Shown here piece by piece: positions 34,480 to 43,191 of a DNA stretch of 64,000 bases. The DNA lies in the NCBI RefSeq assembly GCF_013359905.1, contig NZ_JABMCC010000121.1, positions 124,001-188,000 on the forward strand. The letters run 5' to 3'. Origin of the DNA: Paenibacillus taichungensis. Lineage in GTDB: Bacteria; Bacillota; Bacilli; Paenibacillales; Paenibacillaceae. The translations under genes were made by a program, and so were the position numbers. The stretch's first letter is position 1. Every line of letters begins with the position of its first letter. Below the pieces are notes generated by a model. The model saw nothing but the letters and a program-made list of their open reading frames with translations. It was not told where the DNA came from and did not search any database.

Positions 34480-34533
34480 TTTACAAAACTCCAAATTTCG
34501 TTTCACATCGCGCAAATAATTGACGACTATAGT
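34480..34533 (+). promoter_or_regulatory. candidate Pho-type promoter of phnD
   Basis: TTTACA (34480) and TTCACA (34502) lie exactly 22 bp apart, two 11-bp PhoP repeat periods. TATAGT (34528-34533) is a fair -10 box located 20 bp after the second repeat. No normal -35 is present. This is the layout of PhoP-activated promoters, but the middle repeat is poor. Confidence 0.4.
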
Positions 34534-34575
34534 AGACAAGTAATGAAAAATAGAAACTCTTTGGAGGGTGTTCGC

Positions 34576-35559
34576 TTGAAGAAGTCTGCTTTATTTTTAC
34601 CATTGTTGATTTTGGTTCTGTTTCTAAGTGCTTGTGGGTCTAACAGTAGTACAACAGGTTCGGCTAACGGGGCTGATACGAGCTCGAATTCATCCAGTAC
34701 TGACACGGCAGAGACAGACAAAGCCGCTGAAGGTTATGTGCCGACTGAGCTGACTGTACAATTCGTTCCATCACAAAATGCAGATACACTCGAAGCCAAA
34801 GCAAAACCGCTCGAGAAGCTGCTGGGTGACAAATTGGGTATCCCGGTGAAGGTCAGCGTATCCACAGACTACAACACAATTATTGAAGCAATGGCTTCCA
34901 ATAAAGTGGACGTAGGTTTCCTGCCTCCGACGGCTTATGTACTTGCCAAAGAAAAAGGCGCAGCTGAAGTTATCCTTCAGGCACAACGTTTTGGTGTAAA
35001 TGATGAGACTGGCGCTCCAACTGAGGAACTGGCAGATTCGTATAAATCCATGATTATTGTGAAAAAAGACTCGCCGATCCAATCCGTTGAGGATCTGAAA
35101 GGCAAAAAAATCGCTTACCAGAACGTAACTTCTTCCGCTGGTTATGTATGGCCGGCAGCCCTGTTGCTCGACAGAGGTCTTGATCCTTTGAAAGATGTAC
35201 AGCCAATAACGGTTAAAGGCCATGACCAAGGCGTATTGGCAGTACTGAACGGCGACGTTGATGCTGCAGCAATTTTCCAAGATGCTCGTAACACTGTAGC
35301 GAAAGACTACCCGACTGTATTTGAAGATACTCGTGTACTGGCGTTCACTGAGCCAATTCCTAACGATACAATCGCAGTACGTACAGACATGAATGCAGAT
35401 TGGACAGCGAAGATCAAACAAGCGTTCATCGACATCGGTAAAGATCCACAAGGTCACGAAATTATCAAAGAAATCTACACACACGAAGGTTATGTAGAGT
35501 CTGATGACAGCAAGTTTGATATCGTTCGTCAATACAATGAAAAAGTAAAAACCGAGTAG
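34576..35559 (+). CDS. phnD: phosphonate-type ABC transporter, substrate-binding lipoprotein
   Basis: A 327-residue PhnD-family binding protein. The signal peptide with lipobox LFLSAC is followed by a Ser/Thr-rich linker, then PTELTVQFVPSQNADTLEAKAKPLEKLLGDKLG, the family's opening. VDVGFLPPTAYVLAKE, KGKKIAYQNVTSSAGYVWPAALL and FEDTRVLAFTEPIPNDTIAVR form the ligand cleft. A TTG start at 34576 is preferred over ATG 34543 because GGAGGGTG is 5 nt upstream and only then does the signal peptide begin correctly. The ligand may be a phosphonate, phosphite or hypophosphite; no C-P lyase genes are nearby. Confidence 0.92.
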   Translation: MKKSALFLPLLILVLFLSACGSNSSTTGSANGADTSSNSSSTDTAETDKAAEGYVPTELTVQFVPSQNADTLEAKAKPLEKLLGDKLGIPVKVSVSTDYNTIIEAMASNKVDVGFLPPTAYVLAKEKGAAEVILQAQRFGVNDETGAPTEELADSYKSMIIVKKDSPIQSVEDLKGKKIAYQNVTSSAGYVWPAALLLDRGLDPLKDVQPITVKGHDQGVLAVLNGDVDAAAIFQDARNTVAKDYPTVFEDTRVLAFTEPIPNDTIAVRTDMNADWTAKIKQAFIDIGKDPQGHEIIKEIYTHEGYVESDDSKFDIVRQYNEKVKTE

Positions 35560-35642
35560 TTTTCTATCAAAAGAAAGATCATTAATGATCACTTTGCATT
35601 GATTATCTTTTCATTGGATAACTTCATCGTATCAGCGGGCAG

Positions 35643-35673
35643 GCCAGTTCAGCGTGACATACGCTGCGCTGGC
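35643..35673 (+). other. intercistronic hairpin between phnD and phnC
   Basis: GCCAG-CAGCGT pairs with ACGCTG-CTGGC around GACAT, without a following T run. It probably protects the phnD transcript and lowers expression of the downstream transporter genes. Confidence 0.55.
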
Positions 35674-35732
35674 TTGTCCCATTACAGCGTGACCCTGCGA
35701 AATACCATATTAATGAAAGAAGGATTACTGCC

Positions 35733-36533
35733 ATGATTGAGCTTCACAATGTAACGAAAACATACGCTAACGGCACCAAGGGCCTGAATAATATTAATCT
35801 GAAATTTAAACAAGGAGAATTCATTGCCGTCGTTGGTTTGTCTGGTGCGGGAAAATCGACGCTTCTGCGTTCCATTAACCGACTTCATGATATCAGTGAC
35901 GGTGAGATTTTGATTAATGGCAAGTCGATCACGAAAGCTCATGGCAAGTCACTTCGCATGATTCGCCGGGATATCGGCATGATCTTCCAGAGCTTCAATC
36001 TCGTGAAACGTTCCAGTGTGCTTCGTAACGTGCTTGCTGGACGCGTGGGATATCATTCCACGATGCGTACCATTCTGGGTCGTTTCCCAAAAGAAGATAC
36101 AGAACTCGCATTTGGAGCACTGGAACGGGTAAATATCGCAGAAAAAGCCTATTCCCGTGCAGATCAGTTGTCCGGTGGGCAGCAGCAGCGGGTGGCTATA
36201 GCCCGAGTACTTGCACAGGAAGCCAAAATCATTCTGGCAGACGAGCCTGTCGCTTCACTCGATCCACTAACAACGAAGCAGGTAATGGATGATCTGAAAC
36301 GCATCAACCAGGATCTCGGTATTACAACGATCGTTAACCTTCACTTTATTGACCTAGCCAGAGAGTATGCGACCCGTATTGTTGGATTGCGTGCCGGCGA
36401 AGTGGTGTTTGATGGTCCGGTATCCGAAGCAACGGATGAGCGTTTTGCAGAAATTTATGGCAGACCTATTCTGGCAGACGAGCTGCTGGATAAACAGGCT
36501 GTACAGGAACAGCGGGGAGAAGTTCTGGTATGA
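35733..36533 (+). CDS. phnC: phosphonate-type ABC transporter, ATP-binding protein
   Basis: A 266-residue ATPase of the PhnC type. Walker A GLSGAGKST (about residues 35-43), Q-loop in MIFQSFNLVKR, signature LSGGQQQR (about 148) and Walker B IILADEPVASLD (about 169-180). FNLVKRSSVLRNVLAGRVGY is characteristic of PhnC. Its TGA overlaps the ATG of phnE by 4 nt, so the two are translationally coupled. It energises the two PhnE permeases that follow. Confidence 0.94.
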   Translation: MIELHNVTKTYANGTKGLNNINLKFKQGEFIAVVGLSGAGKSTLLRSINRLHDISDGEILINGKSITKAHGKSLRMIRRDIGMIFQSFNLVKRSSVLRNVLAGRVGYHSTMRTILGRFPKEDTELAFGALERVNIAEKAYSRADQLSGGQQQRVAIARVLAQEAKIILADEPVASLDPLTTKQVMDDLKRINQDLGITTIVNLHFIDLAREYATRIVGLRAGEVVFDGPVSEATDERFAEIYGRPILADELLDKQAVQEQRGEVLV

Positions 36534-37393
36534 AGCAACCCGTAAACGTATCGATAGATGGATCATTGCAGAATGAAACAGGAAAGGGAAAGCGTCCTGG
36601 CACAGGTTCAGGCTCGGCTGTCCTCCGTCCCAAACCACCGGGGCGTACCAAACATCTGCTCACGCTAGTTATCATTCTGCTGCTTTTGTGGGCAAGTGCC
36701 AGACAGACCGATGCCAGCTTCAGTGAGCTGTTTGAAGGTTTGCCCAACATGCTGGATTTGCTGCGTGAGATGTTCCCGCCGCGGTGGAGTTACTTTGACA
36801 ACATCGTTCAGGGCATGCTGGAGACGATCCGTATGGCTCTGATTGGTACAACGATTGGTGCGATCATCGCAATTCCGGTCTCGATTATCTGTGCAGGAAA
36901 CTTAATGCCTAGCCGTTGGATCTACTATCCAGCCCGCTTTGTACTGAACCTGATCCGTACCGTGCCTGACCTGCTGCTTGCGGCGCTGTTCGTTGCTGTG
37001 TTTGGACTGGGACCGATTCCTGGTATATTGGCACTCGCCGTCTTCTCGGTGGGACTGATTGCCAAGTTGACCTACGAAACGCTGGAAACGATTGATCAGG
37101 GACCGCTCGAAGCGATGACGGCTGTCGGCATGAACCGGATTCAACTGATTGTTTATGGCGTGGTGCCACAACTGGCCGCTCAGTTTACTTCCTATGTACT
37201 GTATGCCTTTGAGATTAATGTACGTGCCGCTGCGATTCTCGGATTGGTTGGAGCTGGGGGTATCGGACTGTATTATGAAGCAACACTTGGATTCCTGGAA
37301 TATGACAAAACGAGTGTAATCATTCTGTTTACCCTTGTCATTGTTCTGATCATTGATTATGTAAGTACTAAGCTGCGGGAGAAATTGTTATGA
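36530..37393 (+). CDS. phnE: phosphonate-type ABC transporter, permease 1
   Basis: A 287-residue PhnE permease with a basic, Gly/Pro-rich N terminus (residues 1-40), about six membrane helices, and the EAA-type loop DQGPLEAMTAVGMNRIQLIVYGVVPQ (about residues 186-211). It overlaps phnC and the second phnE by 4 nt each (ATGA). It probably pairs with the second permease as a heterodimer, an arrangement common in Firmicutes phosphonate and phosphite transporters. Confidence 0.93.
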   Translation: MKQPVNVSIDGSLQNETGKGKRPGTGSGSAVLRPKPPGRTKHLLTLVIILLLLWASARQTDASFSELFEGLPNMLDLLREMFPPRWSYFDNIVQGMLETIRMALIGTTIGAIIAIPVSIICAGNLMPSRWIYYPARFVLNLIRTVPDLLLAALFVAVFGLGPIPGILALAVFSVGLIAKLTYETLETIDQGPLEAMTAVGMNRIQLIVYGVVPQLAAQFTSYVLYAFEINVRAAAILGLVGAGGIGLYYEATLGFLEYDKTSVIILFTLVIVLIIDYVSTKLREKLL

Positions 37394-38196
37394 TGAAAAA
37401 TGAAACAAGCGTAATCCGGCGCAAACCACGGAAGAACCCGCTTCGCTGGGTCATTGTAATCTTGCTTATTCTTGTGTACGCTTGGGCACTTGCCGGTGTA
37501 CCGTTTACCGGTTTGAAAGAAACCGCTGGTCAGATCATGAAGGCGATTGTCGCCGGGATTTTCTCCCCGGATTGGGACTTTGTTTATCTGCCTGAGGGTG
37601 AAGATTTGCTGCGAGGATTGCTGGATACGCTGGCGATCTCGGTGCTGGGTACCGTCATTTCCGCTGTACTGTGTATCCCGTTTGCATTCTGGTCTGCCCG
37701 AAATATGAGCAGCTTCCATCCTGTATCGGGTACGGGCAAAATGGTGCTCAGCTTTATCCGTACGTTCCCGGAGATTATTATGGCTTTGCTGTTTATCAAG
37801 GCGGTGGGTCCGGGTTCCTTCGCGGGTGTACTCGCCCTTGGACTGCATTCCATCGGGATGCTTGGTAAACTGTTCGCTGATGAAGTGGAAAATATTGATT
37901 ATGGTCCTTCTGAAGCGTTGCTCGCTTCTGGGGCGACTCGTATGCAGCAGCTGTGGTTTGCTGTACTGCCACAGGTTTTACCTGGATTCCTTAACTACAC
38001 GTTGTATCGGTTCGAGATTAATGTGCGTTCCGCAACCATTCTGGGGGTTATCGGGGCAGGGGGGATCGGTACACCGCTGATCTTTGCACTCAGTACTCGG
38101 AACTGGCCACGAGTAGGGATTATCCTGCTGGGGATCATCGTGATGATCACGATCATTGATCTGATCTCGGGATACATTCGCAAGAAGCTGGTATAG
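37390..38196 (+). CDS. phnE: phosphonate-type ABC transporter, permease 2
   Basis: A 268-residue PhnE permease similar in layout to the preceding one: basic N terminus, six helices and the loop DYGPSEALLASGATRMQQLWFAVLPQ (about residues 173-198). INVRSATILGVIGAGGIG near residue 220 is highly conserved in PhnE and matches the partner's INVRAAAILGLVGAGGIG, which suggests the pair arose by duplication. It is the last gene of the phn operon, and a hairpin follows at 38255. Confidence 0.93.
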   Translation: MMKNETSVIRRKPRKNPLRWVIVILLILVYAWALAGVPFTGLKETAGQIMKAIVAGIFSPDWDFVYLPEGEDLLRGLLDTLAISVLGTVISAVLCIPFAFWSARNMSSFHPVSGTGKMVLSFIRTFPEIIMALLFIKAVGPGSFAGVLALGLHSIGMLGKLFADEVENIDYGPSEALLASGATRMQQLWFAVLPQVLPGFLNYTLYRFEINVRSATILGVIGAGGIGTPLIFALSTRNWPRVGIILLGIIVMITIIDLISGYIRKKLV

Positions 38197-38254
38197 AGAC
38201 GAATAAAATAAAGAACATGATGGATATGTTTCCATCCATTATTGATCTATCGGA

Positions 38255-38289
38255 AGAGCAGCCCATGCAATAGCAGGTGCTGCTTTTTG
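38255..38289 (+). terminator. terminator of the phn operon
   Basis: AGCAGC and GCTGCT flank a 16-nt loop, then TTTTTG. It overlaps the first possible codon of the next gene. Confidence 0.55.
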
Positions 38290-38687
38290 TATTTTATAGG
38301 GTATTTATAACTATACTTATTTTAATAGTCGCCATGTCTCTCACGGGTTGTTCCAAATTGCAAACAAGAATTAATCTGATGGGAGAGAGTGAACATTGGA
38401 GAGGCGAGCTAGATACCACAGTAACAAATGAAAGAGCGGAAAATGGAGCCTATACTATATTTTATAAAAAAGATAATTTAGAAGATATTAAAGAATATAA
38501 AATTAACATTAATGAAGGAATGATAATTAGAAAAGAAAGCGATTTAACTTCGAAATCGATAGATTTTCCTATAAAGCGAACAAAAGGTTCACAAGTCAGT
38601 AGGAATGAAGACCAAACTATTGTCATTGAGTGGACAGATATGAATGGTAACAACTTTGAAGAGAAACTGATCTTAAGAGAAAAATAA
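38277..38687 (+). CDS. small lipoprotein, start uncertain
   Basis: At most 136 residues. A hydrophobic N terminus ends in the lipobox SLTGC, and a short, polar, beta-rich domain follows (MNGNNFEEKLIL near the end). The GTG at 38277 lies in the 3' arm of the upstream terminator and has no ribosome binding site. The only internal ATG (38333) leaves too short a signal peptide. Either a non-standard start is used or the gene is degraded. It is AT-rich, and no family is recognised. Confidence 0.5.
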   Translation: MLLFVFYRVFITILILIVAMSLTGCSKLQTRINLMGESEHWRGELDTTVTNERAENGAYTIFYKKDNLEDIKEYKININEGMIIRKESDLTSKSIDFPIKRTKGSQVSRNEDQTIVIEWTDMNGNNFEEKLILREK

Positions 38688-38689
38688 CA

Positions 38690-38739
38690 AAAAAACCGAA
38701 GCGAGTGCCTGGAGTCCCGGCAAACTTGCTTCGGTTTTT
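38690..38739. terminator. bidirectional terminator
   Basis: AAAAACCGAAGC and GCTTCGGTTTTT form a 12-bp stem between convergent genes, with A/T tracts on both sides. Confidence 0.85.
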
Positions 38740-38778
38740 CAATGCTTGGATAAAACGTTAGGCATTCCTTATTGAGAT

Positions 38779-41589
38779 TTAGCTTGCTGCTGGCAGAGAT
38801 ACAGCGGATTTCGTTACTTGTACCGTAATCGTTTCCGTGCTTGTCACACCCGCTGCATTGATCAGCTCGGCGCGATACGTGTACGTTCCATTCGCGTGAC
38901 CGGATACATCTGTCACAGCGCTTTGTGCATTAGGTGTTACTGCGTTCAGTGCTTTGGTATCGATCAGTTGACCATTCTCATAGAGACGGTATTCTGTTGC
39001 ATTTGTTCCCCACCACAGATTCATCGTCACTTTGTAGTTGCCGTCCCCATCCCAATTGTCTTGGGAGAGAACGGCTTTGCCAGGTGCAGCATTCGCAACT
39101 TGTACTGTGAGTACTTCACTGCGAGTTGTACCCTTGGAGTTCGTCAGCTCAGCTACGTAGGTATAAGTACCGTTAGCTTTGCCATTGATCGTTGTTTGGG
39201 CTGATTGTGCCCCTGGTGTAGCGTCAGTCAGCTTTTGTGTGTCAATCAGCACGCCATCTTCATACAGCTTGTAGCTTGTGCCATTGTCACCCCACCAGAG
39301 GTTCATCGTAACCGTATAAGATCCTTCAGACAGACCGTTGCTATAACCATTGTTGGAGGTAAGCGCCGGTTTACCTGGTGCGCCAACAGCTGGCGTAGAA
39401 GGTCCCTCTTCGCCGCCTTCTTCAACTTTTACGAAATCGTCCAAGCTTCTAGGCTTCAATTGAAATACATCTTTGAAAATAGCGGCAACACCTGTCACGC
39501 TGATTTTATCGCCTGCTGCATAAGGGAAGGTCGTTTGCGTTACACCTGTGCGTGTATCCACACGTACATGCGTGCTTGTTCCGTCCGCTGCAACTGCATC
39601 AAATTCAAAGGAACCTACTGGTGTTGCACTAATGATGTTCTCAACAGTTACTTCTTTCAATTGAACGAGTTGACCTTGGTTTGCAGCCGTAACTGCTGGC
39701 ACTTCAATGGCAGCAGGGATGGAGGCTGTACCCGTTTTCTCGATCGCTACGATATCCGTAAGCTCAAATTCACTGTTGTACAGCGCCGTTGCTGCGGTTA
39801 CTTTAACCACATCTCCAGCGTGGAAGCCGCCAGTGCTTTGGAAAACATAAAGGCCGCCGGTTGTGTCTTGAAGATAGAAGGATTGTCCACCAAAAGCACC
39901 TGGCTCTGTAGTAACTACGCCCTCAACCGTAACTGTTGAACCAGCTGCTTTGGTGCGAGCATCAGCAATGCTGATTGTTGCCGGGATTGGTCCTTCTTCT
40001 TCCGGAAGCTGCTCAGCCGGAACATTGCCGACGGTAACTGCAGTCGTGATCAGGTTGCTGCCGTTCAGACGCAGACGCAGGCTGGCAGCGCCCGTTGTAC
40101 CTGATTTAATGCGGACATTCAGGTCCTTGATTGCGCGACCTTTGCTGTCGGAAGTTACGCTAAAGTTGGAGCTGTAACCGTACGAAGTCGGCCATGTACC
40201 ACCTTCATTCTGAATCATGGCGACCTGTGTTCCGCCAGTCAGGTAAATCCCTGCACTGTAACCGGAAACGGTTGTGTTCGCAGGCATGTTCTCTACAACC
40301 ACACGGATCTGGAAATCCTCCGCATTAGGAAGGGTGTCCTGCTTCACGAAGCTGTAGGAAGCGTTCGCGCTTGAAGCTGGTCCACCATAAGAACCTGCTT
40401 TGAACGTGGAACGATCATACCACTTGTATCCTGCAGCTGGTGCAGCCCAAGGTTCAGCCTGTGGTTCTGTGGAAGCCGCAGGTTGTTCGAACGGAAGCAA
40501 TGCTGTTGCATTATCCAATTGAAGTCCGCTCACCTGAGTCAAGCTAGTGTAATTTTCTTGATTAGCAAGCCAGTTAACGGTATTGACCAGCAATTTGCCA
40601 TCATCCACTTCTTTGAAGCCGTCATACGTTGTTTTGCGAGCGCCAGTCTCTTCGCGCAGATATTTCGGTGAAGCATCCTCAACCGGAGAAGAGTCTCCGA
40701 TAAACGCTGCTTTACCTGCACCCAGTTTGGATACGGCTACGTAAGGACCTTCTTCAACTCCACCACCGTTGTATACGCCCTGGTCAACAGCGTTTGGCCA
40801 AGCCGCATTCGTTTTCGGCAGGTATACGATACCTTTAGCTTTTGTTGGATCGGTGATCGCAAGTGTGGACCCTGCATGCATGGCTACAGCAGATACACCT
40901 TCCGTAATGCCAAATGCCTGTCCAGCAGGCACAATGTTAGTGGCGTTAATATCGCCTAATGCGTTGTAACGGAAGCGTACGCCGAAATTATCGGACAGCC
41001 AGTCCGTGCTGGTTACATTTTGCATCGCCTCAGAGTTACGCTCCTCTGTGCTCATGCCTTTGGCTGGATCTTCGAATGCGCCACGACGATAGCCGTTAAT
41101 CGCTTCAGAACCGTCCCAACGGTTTTTGTTACGGTCAGCATTGTAGTGATCTCCAATGAAGAAGATGCTGCCGCCTTTTTCTACATATTCTTTCAGCGCT
41201 GCCTGTTCTGTCGTTTTGAAGGGAACATTCGGTTCAGCAATAACAAACACGTTATAATCTTTCAGATCGTCATAGGTAAAAGGAGACGTCTTGCGCAGTT
41301 CCTTAACATAATATCCATCGTTCGCGAGTGCATTGCCGAAGTCCGAGAAGCCTCCGTCAATGACCCAGTCAGCCGCTCCGGCTGTCTGTGCATGAGTATT
41401 GTCGAACAATACTTTCTTGCCTGCATTTCCATTAACAACCTTTGCCTGAATGAACGGTGCAGGGTCTGTTGCCCATTCGGCCTGAACCGATGCATCTCCA
41501 TTCCACAATCCAATCTGAAGCGGCAATGCCATGGATAATGCCAGGAGTGATTTTACCCATACTCCTCGCATACGTGTCAATTTACCCAA
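38779..41589 (-). CDS. large secreted multidomain protein (GATase-like, OB-fold and Ig-like repeats)
   Basis: A 936-residue exported protein. After the signal peptide (about residues 1-37) comes a GldG/DUF4350-like Rossmann domain (about 55-345) with KVLFDNTHAQTAGAADWVIDGG, YVEKGGSIFFIGDHYN and GAGKAAFIGDSSPVED. Next is a beta-sandwich (about 385-535), then two OB-like modules (from SIADARTKAAGSTVTVEGVV). Last are two Ig-like repeats of the chitinase-A N-terminal type, each with YTVTMNLWWG or YKVTMNLWWG and LYE-GxLIDT. The TTG at 41589 follows GGGAGGG; ATG 41571 is an alternative. Its activity is unknown, perhaps nucleic acid or polysaccharide binding outside the cell. Confidence 0.78.
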   Translation of the reverse strand: MGKLTRMRGVWVKSLLALSMALPLQIGLWNGDASVQAEWATDPAPFIQAKVVNGNAGKKVLFDNTHAQTAGAADWVIDGGFSDFGNALANDGYYVKELRKTSPFTYDDLKDYNVFVIAEPNVPFKTTEQAALKEYVEKGGSIFFIGDHYNADRNKNRWDGSEAINGYRRGAFEDPAKGMSTEERNSEAMQNVTSTDWLSDNFGVRFRYNALGDINATNIVPAGQAFGITEGVSAVAMHAGSTLAITDPTKAKGIVYLPKTNAAWPNAVDQGVYNGGGVEEGPYVAVSKLGAGKAAFIGDSSPVEDASPKYLREETGARKTTYDGFKEVDDGKLLVNTVNWLANQENYTSLTQVSGLQLDNATALLPFEQPAASTEPQAEPWAAPAAGYKWYDRSTFKAGSYGGPASSANASYSFVKQDTLPNAEDFQIRVVVENMPANTTVSGYSAGIYLTGGTQVAMIQNEGGTWPTSYGYSSNFSVTSDSKGRAIKDLNVRIKSGTTGAASLRLRLNGSNLITTAVTVGNVPAEQLPEEEGPIPATISIADARTKAAGSTVTVEGVVTTEPGAFGGQSFYLQDTTGGLYVFQSTGGFHAGDVVKVTAATALYNSEFELTDIVAIEKTGTASIPAAIEVPAVTAANQGQLVQLKEVTVENIISATPVGSFEFDAVAADGTSTHVRVDTRTGVTQTTFPYAAGDKISVTGVAAIFKDVFQLKPRSLDDFVKVEEGGEEGPSTPAVGAPGKPALTSNNGYSNGLSEGSYTVTMNLWWGDNGTSYKLYEDGVLIDTQKLTDATPGAQSAQTTINGKANGTYTYVAELTNSKGTTRSEVLTVQVANAAPGKAVLSQDNWDGDGNYKVTMNLWWGTNATEYRLYENGQLIDTKALNAVTPNAQSAVTDVSGHANGTYTYRAELINAAGVTSTETITVQVTKSAVSLPAAS

Positions 41590-41782
41590 CCAAATCCCTC
41601 CCAAATATTAGTTAAAACATGAGTTCGTCCATATTCTAACACACCAAAATCTCACATAGTCATAACAATTTGTAAAAACGAACTCGACTTTTGTAAAAAT
41701 GAGTCCTTTGTCATGCTCCATAGAACAAATTTTGATACTTTCTAACATCAGATGTTGATTTCACGTCATTTCTGCTCATGAA

Positions 41783-41812
41783 AAAAGCCATCTCTTATGA
41801 GATGACTTTGGC
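41783..41812 (-). terminator. terminator overlapping the sigma factor stop codon
   Basis: On the minus strand GTCATCTC-ATAA-GAGATGGC is followed by TTTTTTC. The TAA stop (41795-41797) lies in the loop. Confidence 0.7.
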
Positions 41813-42271
41813 CCGAATCCGATTGACAGCATGGAATACCGAGGATTTGATCATGCCTTCACTGCGGTTGACGAGCTGGGCGGTTTCCTTGATGCTGTAC
41901 CCGTGAATCACGCGTAATTCAAGAATTTTGCGATGCTCTGTATTGTTAATGATCGACACAAGATCGTTAACACCTTCAGTGATCTCCAATTCGGATGTAT
42001 CACAGTGATACGTCTGCATCTCCAACTTACTGTCCCGCTTCAGTGTACGGGTCCGCTTGCGGAATGTATCCATGGCAAGGTTGCGGGCAATTCTTTTGAG
42101 GTAGTAGAGAAGCCGCTCTTCCGGAATATCTGCCGCTACATTCATCATTCGGATGAAGCACTCCTGCGTGAGATCCTCTGCATCCTGTTGATTTTTGACG
42201 ATCTGAGATAGATACCGTGTCACTTCTGATTTATAGTTTACATAAGCATCATGAATGGTTGTTTTGTTCAC
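41795..42271 (-). CDS. RNA polymerase sigma factor, sigma-70 (ECF-like)
   Basis: A 158-residue ECF-type sigma factor. Region 2 includes NQQDAEDLTQECFIRMM and LLYYLKRIARNLAMDTFRKR (core binding and -10 recognition). Region 4 is LELRVIHGYSIKETAQLVNRSEGMIKSSVFHAVNRIR, a helix-turn-helix for the -35. The GTG at 42271 is chosen because AAAGGGGA is upstream and the length then suits the family; the longer frame reaches 42460. No anti-sigma gene of known type adjoins it. It is divergent from a two-component system whose operon carries a membrane-anchored protein of unknown function. Confidence 0.88.
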   Translation of the reverse strand: MNKTTIHDAYVNYKSEVTRYLSQIVKNQQDAEDLTQECFIRMMNVAADIPEERLLYYLKRIARNLAMDTFRKRTRTLKRDSKLEMQTYHCDTSELEITEGVNDLVSIINNTEHRKILELRVIHGYSIKETAQLVNRSEGMIKSSVFHAVNRIRAKVIS

Positions 42272-42477
42272 GTGATGTTTTCCCCTTTGGATACCGATCT
42301 GACTTTGTCCGGTCTGGTTTGTTCTCTGTGTTCCAAGTATATCGGGATGATGTTTCCAAAGACGCCAGACTTGTATCCGAGTTGTAACATTTCCGGTGAA
42401 CCTCTGTTCAATCCTGGAGCAGAGATACAAAATATAAGGCAGATGAAATTCATAGAGCAAGGAGATTAAGATTCATC

Positions 42478-43191
42478 ATGAGACCGAAACAGATTTTGAT
42501 TATTGAAGACGAAGAGTCCATTCGCGACATCCTGTCCTATTCTTTGCGCAAGGAAGGATTTGAGATGATTGAAGCAGCAACAGGCAGAGAGGGCTTGGAT
42601 CTGCTCAGAGAGTCCAGACCAGACTTGATCCTGCTCGACCTGATGCTGCCTGATATGAGCGGGTTCGATGTATGCAGACAACTTTCCGTGAATTCGAAGA
42701 TTCCCGTAATTATGATTACGGCGAAGTCCGATATGCTGGACAAGGTGCTCGGCATGGAGCTGGGGGCGGATGATTATATTACCAAGCCATTCGACATTCG
42801 TGAGGTAATTGTGCGCATTCGGGCCATTTTCCGCCGGATTGATCTAATCAGCGAGACGCTGGAGAATCAGTCTTATGAAGTGGTACGGCTTGGTAGACAT
42901 ATTGAGATACGCAAGGATGAGCGTGAAGTCTGGAAAGATGGGGAACGCGCTGGACTGACCAATAAGGAGTATGATCTGCTCTTATATTTGGTCAACCATC
43001 ACCGCAAAGTACATACAAGGTCCGAGTTACTGGATAAAGTGTGGGGATTTGATTTTCCCGGAGATACCCGGACGGTAGACATTCATATTCAGCGCATCCG
43101 CAAGAAGCTGGATAGTGGGGAGCAGGGGATTTCACTTATCGAGACGGTCTTCGGCGTAGGTTACAAACTGAATATTCAGGTGCATACATGA
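42478..43191 (+). CDS. two-component response regulator, OmpR/PhoB family
   Basis: A 237-residue regulator. The receiver domain (residues 4-118) has the acidic pocket IEDEES, the phosphoacceptor Asp54 in LILLDLMLPDMSG, and Thr/Lys in MITAKSD and YITKPFD. The C-terminal winged helix (about 135-232) includes GLTNKEYDLLLYLVNHH and DTRTVDIHIQRIRKKL. Its stop overlaps the ATG of the histidine kinase gene by 4 nt. It probably controls its own operon and the following ABC genes, as in other envelope-stress systems. Confidence 0.95.
   Translation: MRPKQILIIEDEESIRDILSYSLRKEGFEMIEAATGREGLDLLRESRPDLILLDLMLPDMSGFDVCRQLSVNSKIPVIMITAKSDMLDKVLGMELGADDYITKPFDIREVIVRIRAIFRRIDLISETLENQSYEVVRLGRHIEIRKDEREVWKDGERAGLTNKEYDLLLYLVNHHRKVHTRSELLDKVWGFDFPGDTRTVDIHIQRIRKKLDSGEQGISLIETVFGVGYKLNIQVHT

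Noticed and set aside
39205..39939. 244-codon plus-strand frame opposite the large secreted protein
   Set aside because: Cys/Arg-rich composition and position opposite an intact coding frame mark it as a shadow.
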